Assembly: GCF_002858675.1 (NCBI RefSeq)
Contig: NZ_PJZF01000003.1
Location: 124,001 to 188,000, forward strand
Source: Chimaeribacter californicus
Lineage (GTDB): Bacteria; Pseudomonadota; Gammaproteobacteria; Enterobacterales; Enterobacteriaceae
Length of the DNA stretch: 64,000 nt
Direction of reading: 5' to 3'
Shown here: positions 37,474-47,750 of the stretch, piece after piece
Position numbering within the stretch: position 1 is the stretch's first letter
How the letters are laid out: each line of letters starts with the position of its first letter
Made by a program: the position numbers and the translations under genes
Notes under the pieces: generated by a model
Told to the model about the DNA's origin: nothing
Database searches by the model: none
What the model saw: the letters and a program-made list of their open reading frames with translations, nothing else

Positions 37474-38552
37474 ACTGTCCCCCGGTGGCGTAAAATAATA
37501 CTGAGGAAGAACGGCACGCCCACCAGCGAGGTCACAATGCCGACCGGAATAATCACGCCGGGTATCAGGTTTTTCGAGGCCACCGAGGCCATCGACAGCA
37601 CCAGCGCACCAATCAGCGCGCTGGCCGGCAGGTAGAAACGGTGATCCTCCCCGAACATCAGCCGCGCAATGTGCGGTGCCACCAGCCCGATAAAGCCGAT
37701 CGGGCCGACAAACGCTACCGCCAGCGCGGACAGAATGCTGATGCGCAGCAGCGTCGCCAGCCGCAGGCGGCGCACGTCGATGCCGAAGCTCACCGCGCGG
37801 TCTTCACCCAGGCGCAGCGCCGTGAGTTTCCATGCGCTCATCATCGAGAGCGGCAACAGCAGCGCCACCACCGCCAGCAGAATGCCGAGCTTGGTCCAGC
37901 TGGCGCGCGCCAGGCTGCCCATCGTCCAGAACACCAGCCCCTGCAACGTGTCTTCAGTGGCGATGAATTGCATCATCGACACCAGCGCGTTAAAGGTGAA
38001 CACCAGTGCAATGCCGAACAGCACCACGCCGGAGGTGGCCACCCGCGTCCAGCGCGTCACGCCGTCCAGCATCAGCGCCGCCAGCAGCGCAAAGATAAAG
38101 GCGTTGGCCGAGATAAACCACTGGGCCGGAATGCCGGGTAACCCGATGCCGAGCACAATCGCCAGTGCCGCGCCAAACGCCGCCGCCGATGACACCCCGA
38201 GGGTAAAGGGGCTGGCCAGCGGGTTATTGAGGATGGTCTGCATCTCTGATCCGGCGAGGCCGAGCGCCAGCCCCACCACCACTGCCATCAGCGCATAAGG
38301 CAGGCGGATGTCCCAGACGATCACGCGGGTGCCGGCGTCTGCCGTGTCGGGTGACAGCAGCGTATGCCAGAGGGTCGGCAGCGACAGCCCGGCCGGGCCA
38401 AGGGTGAAATCAAGAACCAGCGAGCCGATGATGGCCACAACCAGCAGCGCCATAATTAACAGACGGTGCCGGACAATACGCCGGTAGTGCCCCATCACAC
38501 CGGCCTGCGGCGCAGTGGCCGTCAGGCGCGAGGGGTCAGTGGTGATGCTCAT
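37470..38552 (-). CDS. Iron-siderophore ABC permease (FecCD type)
   Basis: A 360-residue permease from the ATG at 38552 (MSITTDPSRLTATAPQAG) with an AGG ribosome site; a longer in-frame start at 38858 would run through the Fur box and is rejected. It has about ten membrane segments. FecCD hallmarks are GLALGLAGSEMQTILNNPLASPFTLGVSSAAAFGAAL-like TM region and the cytoplasmic EAA-type loop FIGLVAPHIARLMFGEDHRFYLP. As only one permease is encoded, a homodimer is expected. A Fur-box-like site 160 bases upstream suggests iron control. Confidence 0.9.
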   Translation of the reverse strand: MSITTDPSRLTATAPQAGVMGHYRRIVRHRLLIMALLVVAIIGSLVLDFTLGPAGLSLPTLWHTLLSPDTADAGTRVIVWDIRLPYALMAVVVGLALGLAGSEMQTILNNPLASPFTLGVSSAAAFGAALAIVLGIGLPGIPAQWFISANAFIFALLAALMLDGVTRWTRVATSGVVLFGIALVFTFNALVSMMQFIATEDTLQGLVFWTMGSLARASWTKLGILLAVVALLLPLSMMSAWKLTALRLGEDRAVSFGIDVRRLRLATLLRISILSALAVAFVGPIGFIGLVAPHIARLMFGEDHRFYLPASALIGALVLSMASVASKNLIPGVIIPVGIVTSLVGVPFFLSIILRHRGTV

Positions 38553-38713
38553 GTTGTGATTACCTGTTGCGGGTGGTTCTGTTGCAAAGGGTTCTGTTCC
38601 GCGCGCCTGCCGGGGCGTAGTGCGAACGCCGGGGCATAACGGAAACGGCAAATAGGGTGCGCTTACTGCGTGCGGCCGGAGGCGGGCAACGCGGAGCCAA
38701 CCATAAAGCAAAC

Positions 38714-38738
38714 GAGAATTCTTATCAATATCATTAAT
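38714..38738. promoter_or_regulatory. Fur-box-like site upstream of the ABC permease
   Basis: On the minus strand ATTAATGATATTGATAAGAA continues TTCTC; the 19-mer GATATTGATAAGAATTCTC agrees with the Fur consensus at 14 positions by hand alignment, and an overlapping AATGATATTGAT register also fits. It lies in the 330-bp gap between lysP and the permease gene; the rest of that gap (38553-38713) shows no gene. Confidence 0.65.
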
Positions 38739-38814
38739 AGGCAAGAAAGGGTTTTCAGAAAGGTAACAGGCTGTTTCTGCTCTGTTATCCCCTGAGCTGA
38801 CGGAACCGCCCCAT

Positions 38815-38844
38815 AAAAAAAGGGCGGATCCTATGATCCGCCCT
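38815..38844 (-). terminator. Terminator after lysP
   Basis: AGGGCGGATC-CTAT-GATCCGCCCT, a perfect 10-bp stem; on the minus strand it is followed by TTTTTTT. It lies 36 bases beyond the lysP stop. Confidence 0.9.
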
Positions 38845-38879
38845 GCTTTTTCGCTCACCCCATACCGGGGCGGCTGCCG

Positions 38880-40352
38880 TTACTCTTTGTGTTCCGGGAA
38901 TTCCATCTCGTGGTATTTCACCACTTTAGTGCCTTTGGTCAGCTTGTAACCGAACCAGATCAGCAGGAACAGCGGAATACCGATGTAAGTCGCCGCCACT
39001 GAAGACCAGTCGATCTGGTCTTGCAGGAAGGCCTGGTAGTTCTGCCCGAGGGTGATCACCAGACAGAGCGCAAAGGCAAACATCGGCCCCAGCGGGAAGA
39101 AGCCGGAGCGGTACGGCAGCGCCGCCAGCGACAGCCCCTGCTTCACATAGCCGCGGCGGAAACGGTAGTGGCTGACGGCAATACCGAGCCAGGCGATAAA
39201 GCCGGTCATGCCGGAGGTGTTCAGCAGCCACAGGTAAACCGTCTGGTTACCGAACATCGAGGTCAGGAAGCAGAGCGCCGCCACCACGGTGGTGGCATAG
39301 AGCGCGTTACGCGGCACGCCACCTTTGGAGAGCCGGGCAAAGATACGCGGCGCACGGCCTTCTGACGCCAGCGTAAACAGCATACGGGTGGAGGCGTACA
39401 TGCCGGAGTTACCCGCCGAGAGCACCGCCGTCAGGATCACGGCGTTCATCACGGCCGCTGCCGACAGCAGGCCGGCGTTTTTGAACACCAGCGTGAACGG
39501 GCTGACGCTGATGTCTTTCACATCGTTACGCAGCAGGCTCGGGTCGGTATACGGGATAATCAGACTGATGATCAGAATCGCAAAGATATAGAACAGCATG
39601 ATCCGCCAGAACACCTGGCGCACCGCACGCGGGATATTTTTCGACGGGTTTTCGGACTCACCGGCGGCGATGCCGATAAGCTCAGTGCCCTGGAAAGAGA
39701 AACCGGCGATCATCGCCACGCCAATCATCGCGGAGAAGCCCCCGGCAAACGGCGCGTCACCGATGGTCCAGTTCTGCCACCCGGCATGTTCACCGCCCTT
39801 CATGATGCCGACGATCATCAGCACGCCGATAATAATGAAGATAATGACCGTGACGACCTTGATCAGCGAGAACCAGTATTCCGCTTCCCCGAAGCCTTTC
39901 ACCGAGATCCAGTTCAGTAGGAACATCAGCCCCAGGAACAGGGCGCTCCAGATCCAGCCTGGCACATCCGGGAACCAGTAGCTCATCAGCAGCTGCGAGG
40001 CCACCAGCTCCACGGCGATGGTCACCGCCCAGTTGTACCAGTAGTTCCAGCCGAGGGCGAAACCGAAGCCCTCTTCCACATATTTTGCGCCGTAAGTGGC
40101 GAAGGAACCGGAGACCGGCATAAAGGCCGCCAGTTCACCCAGGCTGGTCATCAGGAAATAGACCATCAGGCCGATCAGCGCGTAGGAGAGCAGTGCGCCC
40201 CCCGGCCCGGCCTGTGACACGGTGGCCCCAGAGGCCACAAACAGCCCGGTACCGATCGATCCACCAATGGCGATCATCGTCAGATGACGCGCCTTAAGCT
40301 CCCGGCGCAGGGCCGGTTGCGGCTGCGAATTATTAGTATGTTGTTCCGCCAT
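38880..40352 (-). CDS. lysP: Lysine-specific permease
   Basis: A 490-residue APC-family transporter with 12 membrane segments, colinear with E. coli LysP (489 residues). Typical segments are LKARHLTMIAIGGSIGTGLFVASG at residues 18-41, GFSFQGTELIGIAAGESENPSKNIPRAVRQVFWRIMLFY and LSAGNSGMYASTRMLF. It imports lysine with protons and in E. coli also senses lysine for CadC. Its 3' neighbour differs from E. coli (cirA there). The divergent-to-yeiE arrangement is not kept: lysP and yeiE run in the same direction, as in E. coli. Confidence 0.95.
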   Translation of the reverse strand: MAEQHTNNSQPQPALRRELKARHLTMIAIGGSIGTGLFVASGATVSQAGPGGALLSYALIGLMVYFLMTSLGELAAFMPVSGSFATYGAKYVEEGFGFALGWNYWYNWAVTIAVELVASQLLMSYWFPDVPGWIWSALFLGLMFLLNWISVKGFGEAEYWFSLIKVVTVIIFIIIGVLMIVGIMKGGEHAGWQNWTIGDAPFAGGFSAMIGVAMIAGFSFQGTELIGIAAGESENPSKNIPRAVRQVFWRIMLFYIFAILIISLIIPYTDPSLLRNDVKDISVSPFTLVFKNAGLLSAAAVMNAVILTAVLSAGNSGMYASTRMLFTLASEGRAPRIFARLSKGGVPRNALYATTVVAALCFLTSMFGNQTVYLWLLNTSGMTGFIAWLGIAVSHYRFRRGYVKQGLSLAALPYRSGFFPLGPMFAFALCLVITLGQNYQAFLQDQIDWSSVAATYIGIPLFLLIWFGYKLTKGTKVVKYHEMEFPEHKE

Positions 40353-40539
40353 TTTTACCCTATTTTTGTTCGTCCCGGGGGAATTTGAGGGCGGATTGTA
40401 GCAAACCCGCCCCTAAGGTATAGCAGGATCGGGCGGTTATAAGAGAGCTTCATGATAGGCCATGGATTATAAGTAACAGCCTTGCAACAACTGTTGCAAG
40501 GCTGAGCAAATTGCGGCAAAAAGCAGCAAACAGTGGCCG

Positions 40540-41427
40540 CTACTGGCGGAGTTTGCAGTAGTCGAGGAAGCGCTGGAGCGCGCTGGAGATATGTTTTTGC
40601 CGGTGGTGGATCAGGTACAGGGTGCGCATCAGCGGCTCACCCGGCAGCGGGATTTCGGCCAGCGTACCGGCCGTGAGCTGCTCCGCGATGACCCGGCGCG
40701 ACAGGCAGCTGATGCCGATATTGTGGCGCACCGCGTGCTTAATCGCCTCGGAATTGCCCAGCTCCATCACCAGGTTGAACGCCGGGAGCCGCGCCAGCAG
40801 CAGGTGATCCAGCACCTCGCGGGTACCGGAACCGCGCTCACGCAGGATCCACGGCGCCTGCGCCAGCATCTCCGGCGTCACCGGCCGCTCGGCCAGCGGC
40901 TCCCCTGCCCTGACCCGCTGCGGCGCGGCGAACACCACCAGCTCATCCTGCAACCACGGCTGGGTAATCAGCTCCGGCATGTGGCACGGCCCTTCAATCA
41001 GGCCGAGATCCACGCGGAAATCAGCCACCGCGGTGATCACGTCCTGGCTGTTGCCGACGTTCAGCTCCAGCGGCGTGTTGGGGTAGTCGGCGCGGTATTC
41101 GGCAATCATCCCCGGCAACATATAGTTGCCGATGGTGCTGCTGGCGGCGATACGCAGGGAGCCGTTGTCATGGTTGAACAACCGCTCGATCTCGCCGGCC
41201 TGCTCCAGCAGCGCCAGCGCCCGCGGGTAGAGCAGCCGCCCATGTTCATTAATGACCAGCCGTTTGCCGACCCGGTCAAACAGCTGCACCCCGAGCTGGT
41301 TTTCCAGATCGGCCAGCGCGGCGCTGACGGCAGATTGTGACAGGGAGAGCACCACCGAGGCCTGGGTGGTCGAACCGCTCTTCAGCACTTCAGCAAAGAC
41401 TTCAAGTTGTCGGAGTGTGATATGCAT
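40540..41427 (-). CDS. yeiE: LysR-type regulator YeiE
   Basis: A 295-residue LysR regulator: winged helix at residues 1-65 ([49 protein letters not shown]) and a periplasmic-binding-like effector domain. It is colinear with E. coli YeiE (293), described as a global regulator tied to iron and, in Salmonella, sulfite. It is divergent from yeiH, which it probably controls. A near-palindrome at 41662-41683 is a good candidate site. Confidence 0.93.
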   Translation of the reverse strand: MHITLRQLEVFAEVLKSGSTTQASVVLSLSQSAVSAALADLENQLGVQLFDRVGKRLVINEHGRLLYPRALALLEQAGEIERLFNHDNGSLRIAASSTIGNYMLPGMIAEYRADYPNTPLELNVGNSQDVITAVADFRVDLGLIEGPCHMPELITQPWLQDELVVFAAPQRVRAGEPLAERPVTPEMLAQAPWILRERGSGTREVLDHLLLARLPAFNLVMELGNSEAIKHAVRHNIGISCLSRRVIAEQLTAGTLAEIPLPGEPLMRTLYLIHHRQKHISSALQRFLDYCKLRQ

Positions 41428-41661
41428 AGCGATCTCTGTGTGTTGGCGCAGAATGCCCGGAAATGATGCCGGTACCGGTAACCGGGAGGGTTTTCCGGGC
41501 CCGGGTTTGTGCCGCCTATCGGCGTCAGGGCCAGGCGTGGCGCAGGTGCCTCACAATTAAGGGTATCACGTTTGCCGCATTTCGTGAGGCAGCCCCGGCG
41601 CTCCATATGTTTCTGCTACGTTATTGATTGATGGCGCTAATGTTTATACCAGTTTTAACGG

Positions 41662-41683
41662 TTGGTTATAACGATATAATCAA
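41662..41683 (+). promoter_or_regulatory. Candidate YeiE operator and yeiH -10 region
   Basis: TTGGTTATA-ACGA-TATAATCAA is a 22-bp near-palindrome (one mismatch per arm) containing TATAAT, located 57 bases before the yeiH start in the 312-bp yeiE-yeiH gap. A LysR T-N11-A-like site overlapping a -10 is plausible. The rest of the gap shows no gene. Confidence 0.55.
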
Positions 41684-41739
41684 TTTCTCTTTTATACTTC
41701 TCCGCCGTAAGCTGCCTTCCTACCCCTGGAGGCATCCTG

Positions 41740-42822
41740 ATGAATACTCTCTCTTTAATGAACACACACAAAACGCGCATCTTTACGCCTAAACGCGTCG
41801 CAGCGCTGCTGCCGGGGCTGCTGCTGACCGGCCTGCTCACCGGGATCGCGTTGAAAATCAGCGGGCTGGATAGTGTGGCTTCCCTGGGACTGGGCGCGCT
41901 GACGCTGGCCATTCTGGCCGGGATTATCGCCGGTAATACGGTTTATCCCTGGCTGCGCCCCGCCGGCGCCCCCGGCGTGACGTTCGCCAAACAGACGCTG
42001 CTGCGCCTCGGCATTATCCTCTATGGCTTCCGCCTCACCTTCCAGCAGGTGACGGCCGTGGGTACCACAGGCTGGCTTATCGATTTTTTAACGCTCAGCT
42101 CAACTTTTTTACTGGCCTGCTGGCTGGGCCGCCGGGTTTTTGGCCTGGATCGCGAGACGACGCTGTTGATCGGTGCCGGCAGCAGCATCTGTGGTGCAGC
42201 GGCCGTGATGGCGACCGGGCCGGTGGCAAAAGCGGATGCGGGCAAGACCGCCATCGCGGTGGCGACGGTGGTGCTGTACGGCACGCTGGCGATTTTTGCC
42301 TACCCGTGGCTCTACCATGTTTTGCAGGCGCACAGCGCGTGGCCGGTAAGCGTACAGGCTTTCGGCATCTATACCGGCTCGACGGTGCATGAGGTGGCAC
42401 AGGTGGTGGCCGCCGGTCACGCCCTCGGCCCGGAGGCTGAAAACGCCGCCGTAATCGCCAAGATGATGCGGGTGATGATGCTGGCACCGTTCCTGCTGCT
42501 GCTCTCCGGCTGGCTGGCACGGCAGGCCCCGGCGAAAAACGGCACTGCCGCGCCGGTCACCGTGCCGTGGTTTGCGCTGGCCTTTATCGCGGTGGCGATG
42601 CTGAACTCCCTGCAGCTGTTGCCGCCGCACTGGGTGCAGGCGCTGCTGGCGCTGGACAACCTGCTGCTGGCGATGGCGATGGCCGCCCTCGGGCTGACCA
42701 CCCAGTTCAGCGCCCTGAAGCAGGCCGGGCTGCGGCCGTTACTGCTGGGCGGTTTGCTGTTTGCCTGGCTGATGGCCGGCGGCGCGGGGATCAACCTGCT
42801 GGTTAACGCGCTGCTCGGGTAA
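41740..42822 (+). CDS. yeiH: UPF0324 inner-membrane protein YeiH
   Basis: A 360-residue membrane protein with about ten segments, GC-rich, colinear with E. coli YeiH (349). Conserved blocks include LGLGALTLAILAGIIAGNTVYP, FAKQTLLRLGIILYGFRLTF, GAGSSICGAAAVMATGPV and GSTVHEVAQVVAAG. The family is linked to sulfite or sulfur-compound handling in some reports, matching YeiE. The start has GGAGG 8 bases upstream. Confidence 0.92.
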   Translation: MNTLSLMNTHKTRIFTPKRVAALLPGLLLTGLLTGIALKISGLDSVASLGLGALTLAILAGIIAGNTVYPWLRPAGAPGVTFAKQTLLRLGIILYGFRLTFQQVTAVGTTGWLIDFLTLSSTFLLACWLGRRVFGLDRETTLLIGAGSSICGAAAVMATGPVAKADAGKTAIAVATVVLYGTLAIFAYPWLYHVLQAHSAWPVSVQAFGIYTGSTVHEVAQVVAAGHALGPEAENAAVIAKMMRVMMLAPFLLLLSGWLARQAPAKNGTAAPVTVPWFALAFIAVAMLNSLQLLPPHWVQALLALDNLLLAMAMAALGLTTQFSALKQAGLRPLLLGGLLFAWLMAGGAGINLLVNALLG

Positions 42823-42901
42823 CGGCGGCGATCAAAGGCTGCGTTTGTGGTAACAAAACCATTACACTGTGCGCTGTCAGGCAGAACCAAAGGAGAATGA
42901 C

Positions 42902-43765
42902 ATGAAGTTTGTCGGAGCGCACGTCAGCGCCACAGGCGGGGTTGATCAAACGCCGGAGCGCGCCCATGCGCTGGGTGCGACCGCGTTCGCCCTGTTCACC
43001 AAAAACCAGCGCCAGTGGCGTGCCGCGCCGCTGAGCAGCACAGTGATTGAGACTTTCCGGCGCAACTGCGAGCGTTACGGCTACACCAGCGGGCAGATTT
43101 TGCCGCATGACAGCTTCCTGATTAACCTCGGCCACCCGGAACCGGAGCCGCTGGAGAAGTCACGCGCCGCGTTTATTGATGAGTTGCAGCGGTGCGAGCA
43201 ACTGGGGCTGTCGCTGCTGAACTTTCACCCCGGCAGCCACCTGAAGCAAATCGATGAAGACGCCTGTCTGGCGCGGATTGCGGAGTCGGTGAATATCGCC
43301 TTAGATCAGACCGAAGGCGTCACGGCGGTGATTGAGAACACCGCCGGCCAGGGCAGCAACCTCGGTTTCCGCTTTGAGCATCTGGCAGCGATCATTGACG
43401 GCGTGGAAGACAAAAGCCGGGTGGGCGTCTGTATCGACACCTGCCACGCCTTTGCCGCCGGGTATGATCTGCGCACCCGCGAGGCGTGTGACCGCACCTT
43501 TGCCGAGTTTGACCGGATTGTCGGCTTCAACTACCTGCGCGGTATGCACCTGAACGACGCCAAAAGTGCTTTCGCCAGCCGGGTTGACCGCCATCACAGC
43601 CTGGGTATGGGCAACATCGGCCATACGCCTTTCAGCTACATCATGGAGGATGCGCGGTTTGATAATATCCCGCTGATCCTGGAAACTATCGACAGCAGCA
43701 TCTGGAGCGAGGAGATCGCCTGGCTGATGTCGCAGCAGAGTACCGCAGACAGCCCGGCTGTCTGA
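42902..43765 (+). CDS. nfo: Endonuclease IV
   Basis: A 287-residue AP endonuclease of the TIM-barrel zinc type from the ATG at 42902 ([16 protein letters not shown]), with an AGGAGA site. Metal ligands are recognisable: [55 protein letters not shown] and PLILETID. It nicks DNA 5' to abasic sites in base excision repair and, in E. coli, is induced by SoxRS. Length matches E. coli Nfo (285). Confidence 0.97.
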   Translation: MKFVGAHVSATGGVDQTPERAHALGATAFALFTKNQRQWRAAPLSSTVIETFRRNCERYGYTSGQILPHDSFLINLGHPEPEPLEKSRAAFIDELQRCEQLGLSLLNFHPGSHLKQIDEDACLARIAESVNIALDQTEGVTAVIENTAGQGSNLGFRFEHLAAIIDGVEDKSRVGVCIDTCHAFAAGYDLRTREACDRTFAEFDRIVGFNYLRGMHLNDAKSAFASRVDRHHSLGMGNIGHTPFSYIMEDARFDNIPLILETIDSSIWSEEIAWLMSQQSTADSPAV

Positions 43766-43776
43766 ATCCACGGCAT

Positions 43777-43806
43777 AAAAAAAGGCGCTCACTGAGCGCC
43801 TTTTTA
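43777..43806. terminator. Bidirectional terminator between nfo and fruA
   Basis: AAAAAAAGGCGCTC-ACT-GAGCGCCTTTTTA: symmetric hairpin with A and T runs serving convergent nfo and fruBKA transcripts. Confidence 0.92.
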
Positions 43807-43848
43807 TTTGGGGCATCCTGTCTATTCAGGACGCTACCGGAAACCGGC

Positions 43849-45570
43849 TTACTGCGCCTCGATGTTCTCCGCCACTTCCGCATCACTGCGTTTGATGATG
43901 GCGTAAGAGATCCCCGCCAGGGCCGTACCGGCCACAATCGCCACCAGGTAGAGCAGCACCGGCTGGATAGCCCCTGGGATCAGCAGCACAAACAGCCCGC
44001 CGTGCGGTGCCATCAGCTTGGCACCAAAGGCCATGGAGAGTGCGCCGGTCAGCGCCCCGCCCACGATACAGCACGGCAGCACACGCATCGGGTCACGGGC
44101 GGCAAACGGAATCGCCCCTTCGGAGATAAAGCACAGCCCCAGCACCAGCGCTGCTTTGCCGCCTTCCTGCTCGCTCTGCGCAAACTTGCGCCGGGCCAGC
44201 AGGGTGGCAACCCCCATCGCCAGCGGCGGCACCATACCGGCCGCCATGATGGCGGCCATCGGCGCATACACCGAGGAACTCAGCAGTGCCACACCAAAGG
44301 CATAGGCTGCTTTGTTGACCGGGCCACCCATGTCGGTACACATCATTGCCCCGAGGATCGCGCCCAGCAGCACCGCGTTCGCAGTACCCAGGGATTGCAG
44401 CCAGTTGGTCAGCCAGTTCATGAGGCCTGCGACCGGCGTGCCGACGATGTAGATCATCGCCAGACCGGTAATCAAACTGGCCACCAGCGGGATAATCAGA
44501 ATCGGTTTGAGCGCCTCCATACTGGACGGCAGGCGCAGCTTGCCGCTGATGGCGCGGGCCACATAGCCCGCCAGGAAACCGGCGATGATCCCGCCGATAA
44601 ACCCGGCACCGGTGCTCACGGCCAGCATCCCGCCGATCAGGCCCGGCGTCAGGCCGGGGCGGTCAGCAATTGAGAAGGCGATGTAACCGGCCAGCACCGG
44701 CACCATCAGGGCGAAGGCGGAGCCGCCGCCGATCTGCATCAGCGCTGCGGCCAGCGTACCTTTTACTTCAAACGCTTTGATACCAAAGATAAAGGAGAGC
44801 GCGATACACAACCCTCCCGCCACCACCATCGGCAACATGTAGGAGACGCCGGTCAACAGGTGACGGTATGGGCCGGTGCCGCCTTCCTGTTTTTTGGTGC
44901 TTTTTGCCGCAGCACTGCCCGCTTTGGCCGGTTGATAGACCTCCGCTTCCGCCACGGCCTTGTCCAGTTCCTGTTTGGTTTTCTTCAGCGCCAGACCGGT
45001 CGAGGTACGGTACATCGGCTTACCGGCGAACTTCTCCAGATCCACTTCGATGTCTGCCGCCACCACCACCAGATCGGCCTGCGCGACCTCTTCCGGGGTG
45101 ATCGGGTTACCGGCACCCACGGAGCCGCGGGTTTCGACTTTCACCCACCAGCCGCGTTTTTTGGCTTCCGCCTCAATCGCCTCGGCGGCCATAAAGGTGT
45201 GCGCCACGCCGGTCGGGCAGGCGGTGACCGCCACAATGCGTTTCGGCCCGGCGGCCGCAGCCGCAGCCGGAGCGTTGGTCAGGGTCGCAGTGGGTTGCGG
45301 GGCCTGATAAGCGGTGGCCTCCTGCTGGGCGCGTTGCAGGAAAGCCTGCGGATCGCGTACTGCCTGTTGCAGTGCGCCTATAAAAAGTTTCTTGCCGGTC
45401 AGGGCGGCATCCGCAGGGGCCTGCTCACCGGCGACGGCCACCAGATCGGCCTCCGCCACATTATCAGTCAGCGTCACCCCGGCCTTTTGGGCCGCAGCGG
45501 TGAGCATACGTTTCGCCAGGTAGCCTCGTGCCTGCCCCAGCGACGGGTCTGTCATCAGCAGCGTTTTCAT
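43849..45570 (-). CDS. fruA: PTS fructose-specific EIIB'BC component
   Basis: A 573-residue fructose permease. It has a degenerate EIIB' domain (residues 1-105), an active EIIB domain with phosphorylated Cys in VTACPTGVAHTFMAAEAIE (about residue 117), a linker, and an EIIC membrane domain (residues 235-560) with the GGPVNKAAYAFG motif. It imports fructose as fructose-1-phosphate. It is last in fruBKA, 14 bases after fruK. Length is typical (E. coli 563). Confidence 0.96.
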   Translation of the reverse strand: MKTLLMTDPSLGQARGYLAKRMLTAAAQKAGVTLTDNVAEADLVAVAGEQAPADAALTGKKLFIGALQQAVRDPQAFLQRAQQEATAYQAPQPTATLTNAPAAAAAAGPKRIVAVTACPTGVAHTFMAAEAIEAEAKKRGWWVKVETRGSVGAGNPITPEEVAQADLVVVAADIEVDLEKFAGKPMYRTSTGLALKKTKQELDKAVAEAEVYQPAKAGSAAAKSTKKQEGGTGPYRHLLTGVSYMLPMVVAGGLCIALSFIFGIKAFEVKGTLAAALMQIGGGSAFALMVPVLAGYIAFSIADRPGLTPGLIGGMLAVSTGAGFIGGIIAGFLAGYVARAISGKLRLPSSMEALKPILIIPLVASLITGLAMIYIVGTPVAGLMNWLTNWLQSLGTANAVLLGAILGAMMCTDMGGPVNKAAYAFGVALLSSSVYAPMAAIMAAGMVPPLAMGVATLLARRKFAQSEQEGGKAALVLGLCFISEGAIPFAARDPMRVLPCCIVGGALTGALSMAFGAKLMAPHGGLFVLLIPGAIQPVLLYLVAIVAGTALAGISYAIIKRSDAEVAENIEAQ

Positions 45571-45584
45571 TGTGCCTCCTGCTG

Positions 45585-46523
45585 TTAATTAAAAGGTTTT
45601 AAATCAACACGGGCCATCATTGCCGCCAGTTGGGTGCGGTCAGTGACGCCGACGTTGCTCTGGCTCACCGCCAGGGCGGCAACCGCCGTGGCGAGGCGCA
45701 GGGTATGTTCGCTTGATTCACGCATCAGCAGGCCGTAGATCAGGCCGCCGACCATGGAGTCGCCCGCGCCGACCGTGCTGACCACCTCACAGGCCGGCGG
45801 GCGTGCCAGCCAGGCCCCGGAGGCGTTGACCCACAGCGCCCCTTCCGCGCCCAGGGAGATCACCACATGGGCGATGCCCTGATCGCGCAGGCTGTGGGCC
45901 GCTTCAACCACGGATTCCAGCGTCGGCAGTTTTTTACCGGCCCAGATCTCCAGCTCGCGGCGGTTGGGTTTAACCAGCCACGGCGAGGCTTTCAGCCCGG
46001 CGACCAGTGCGTCGCGGCTGCTGTCGAAAATGATGCACGGGCACTGGCTGCGCAGGCGCGTCATCCAGTCGGTGAAGGCGTCCGGGTCAACGCCCGCCGG
46101 CAGGCTGCCGCTCACCGCCACCATGTCGAACTGGCCGAGCCAGCTCAGGGAATCGGTGACGAAGCGCTCCCAGTCCTGCGGGGTGACGTTAAAGCCGGAG
46201 AAATTCAGGTCAGTCACCTCACCGCCGTTCTCGGTGAGTTTGACGTTGATGCGGGTGCGGCCGTTGACCACCTGGAAACGGTTGGCGATGCCCAGCTCGC
46301 TGAACAGCTGCTGGAAACCGTCCTGGTTCTCTTTGCCCAGGAAACCGCCGACGGTGACGTCGATGCCCAGATCTTTCAGCACTTTGGCAACGTTGATGCC
46401 TTTCCCGGCGGCGTGCAGCCCGGTGGTTTGCACCAGGTTAACTTCCCCGCGCTCAATTTCCGGGCAGAAGCCCACCAGATCGTAGGCCGGGTTTAAGGTG
46501 ATAGTGGCGACTCTGCGGCTCAT
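45585..46523 (-). CDS. fruK: 1-phosphofructokinase
   Basis: A 312-residue PfkB-family kinase converting fructose-1-phosphate to fructose-1,6-bisphosphate. PfkB signatures: [19 protein letters not shown] near residues 36-54 and [18 protein letters not shown] near 248-265, with catalytic Asp in GAGDS. Length equals E. coli FruK (312). It overlaps fruB by four bases. Fructose-1-phosphate is also the inducer that releases Cra, so the operon is self-induced. Confidence 0.96.
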   Translation of the reverse strand: MSRRVATITLNPAYDLVGFCPEIERGEVNLVQTTGLHAAGKGINVAKVLKDLGIDVTVGGFLGKENQDGFQQLFSELGIANRFQVVNGRTRINVKLTENGGEVTDLNFSGFNVTPQDWERFVTDSLSWLGQFDMVAVSGSLPAGVDPDAFTDWMTRLRSQCPCIIFDSSRDALVAGLKASPWLVKPNRRELEIWAGKKLPTLESVVEAAHSLRDQGIAHVVISLGAEGALWVNASGAWLARPPACEVVSTVGAGDSMVGGLIYGLLMRESSEHTLRLATAVAALAVSQSNVGVTDRTQLAAMMARVDLKPFN

Positions 46524-47650
46524 ACGCCCTCCCCCAGCCCTTCGGCAATCGCAGTGCCGATGGCTTGCAGCGCCTGTTCGGCGTCATCCCCGCTGGCGGT
46601 GAAGCGCAGGCGGTGGCCTTTTTTCACGCCCAGTGCCACCACTTTCATCAGGCTGCGGCCGTTGGCCGGTTTCCCGCTGCCGTCGAGGTTGGTCACGGTG
46701 ATCTCACTGTTAAATTGTTTGATGGTGTTAACCAGCATGGTGCCCGGCCGTGCGTGCAGGCCGTGCTCGTTGCGCACCACAAATTCAGCGCTCAGCACCT
46801 GGCTCTCTTCCGGCACCACACTGGTCAGCAGCGCCAGCAGTGTGGGTGCGTCAGCGTTCAGCAGGCGTTCAGCTTTATCGGCCAGCAGCAGGTCACTCAG
46901 GTAGTTCAGCACCGCCAGCGGCTGGTCGTCTGCCACGGCAGCGGTGACCAGCAGCGCGACTTTCTCGCCATCCTGCTCAAAGGCGCTGGCCGGGCGGCTT
47001 ACCGCCACGGCACTGCGCAGGTTGCCCTCATAGCTATCTGCCAGCCAGATGCCCTGGCCGAGGCTCAGCGGCGTGCGGCTGACGGCATCGCTGACGAAGC
47101 GGCTGTCTACCGCACCGACCTGCTGCAGGCGGCCGGCATTCAGCGCCTGCAGGGTGATCAGGTTATCGGCGGCCACATCCAGCGCCATCAGCGAGGTGTC
47201 AAACAGCAGCTCCGCGCGCTGTTTTTCGCCCATCAACAGGCTGCGCAGGGTCTCTTTGGAGTCCGTTTTCGCCATTTCATCGGCGACGCTGTCATCAGAC
47301 AGCACGTGGGTCAGCTGGCGCAGCAGCGCCAGGTGTTCGTCTGAACGGGCCGCGATGCCGATCACCACATAGGCGGTCTGGCCGTCGCCCCAGGCGATGC
47401 CCTGCGGGAACTGGAACACCTGCACGCCGGTCTTGAGTACCAGATCGCGCGTGTCAGTGGTACCGTGGGGAATGGCGATGCCGTTGCCGAGGTAGGTGGA
47501 GGTCTGCAACTCGCGTTGCTGCATGCCGTCAACATAACCGGCGCCAACATTGCCGGCCGCAGTCAGGGCAGCCGCCACCTGCTGGATGGCCTCCTGCTTG
47601 CTGCCTGCCGCGGCACCGAGGTGGATGTCTTGCTGTGACAACTGGAACAT
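46520..47650 (-). CDS. fruB: PTS fructose EIIA/FPr diphosphoryl transfer protein
   Basis: A 376-residue protein from the ATG at 47650 ([16 protein letters not shown]) with a GAGGAG site; a longer in-frame start at 47782 would cover both Cra boxes and is rejected. An EIIA domain (residues 1-145) has the phosphorylated His in NGIAIPHGT (about 63), followed by a central domain and a C-terminal HPr-like domain (residues 285-376) with [12 protein letters not shown]. It passes phosphate to FruA. First gene of fruBKA. Confidence 0.95.
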   Translation of the reverse strand: MFQLSQQDIHLGAAAGSKQEAIQQVAAALTAAGNVGAGYVDGMQQRELQTSTYLGNGIAIPHGTTDTRDLVLKTGVQVFQFPQGIAWGDGQTAYVVIGIAARSDEHLALLRQLTHVLSDDSVADEMAKTDSKETLRSLLMGEKQRAELLFDTSLMALDVAADNLITLQALNAGRLQQVGAVDSRFVSDAVSRTPLSLGQGIWLADSYEGNLRSAVAVSRPASAFEQDGEKVALLVTAAVADDQPLAVLNYLSDLLLADKAERLLNADAPTLLALLTSVVPEESQVLSAEFVVRNEHGLHARPGTMLVNTIKQFNSEITVTNLDGSGKPANGRSLMKVVALGVKKGHRLRFTASGDDAEQALQAIGTAIAEGLGEGV

Positions 47651-47672
47651 AATTCTCCTCGCTTGCTGAAAT

Positions 47673-47684
47673 TGAATCGTTTCA
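47673..47684 (-). promoter_or_regulatory. Cra (FruR) operator 1 of fruBKA
   Basis: TGAATCGTTTCA matches the Cra consensus TGAAACGTTTCA with one change, 23 bases before the fruB start. E. coli fruB also has two Cra sites. Cra represses until fructose-1-phosphate appears. Confidence 0.88.
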
Positions 47685-47738
47685 GCTCTCATGAGAAAAA
47701 GGCGGCGCCGGGGAAACAGCGGATGCGCTGACCGACGC

Positions 47739-47750
47739 TGAAACGTTTCA
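47739..47750 (-). promoter_or_regulatory. Cra (FruR) operator 2 of fruBKA
   Basis: TGAAACGTTTCA is the perfect 12-bp Cra palindrome, 66 bases upstream of the first box. A fruB promoter is expected between and around the two. Confidence 0.9.

Noticed and set aside
38553-38858. N-terminal extension of the FecCD-type permease
   Set aside because: It would translate through a Fur-like box and has no membrane or signal features; the ATG at 38552 has a ribosome site and the family length.
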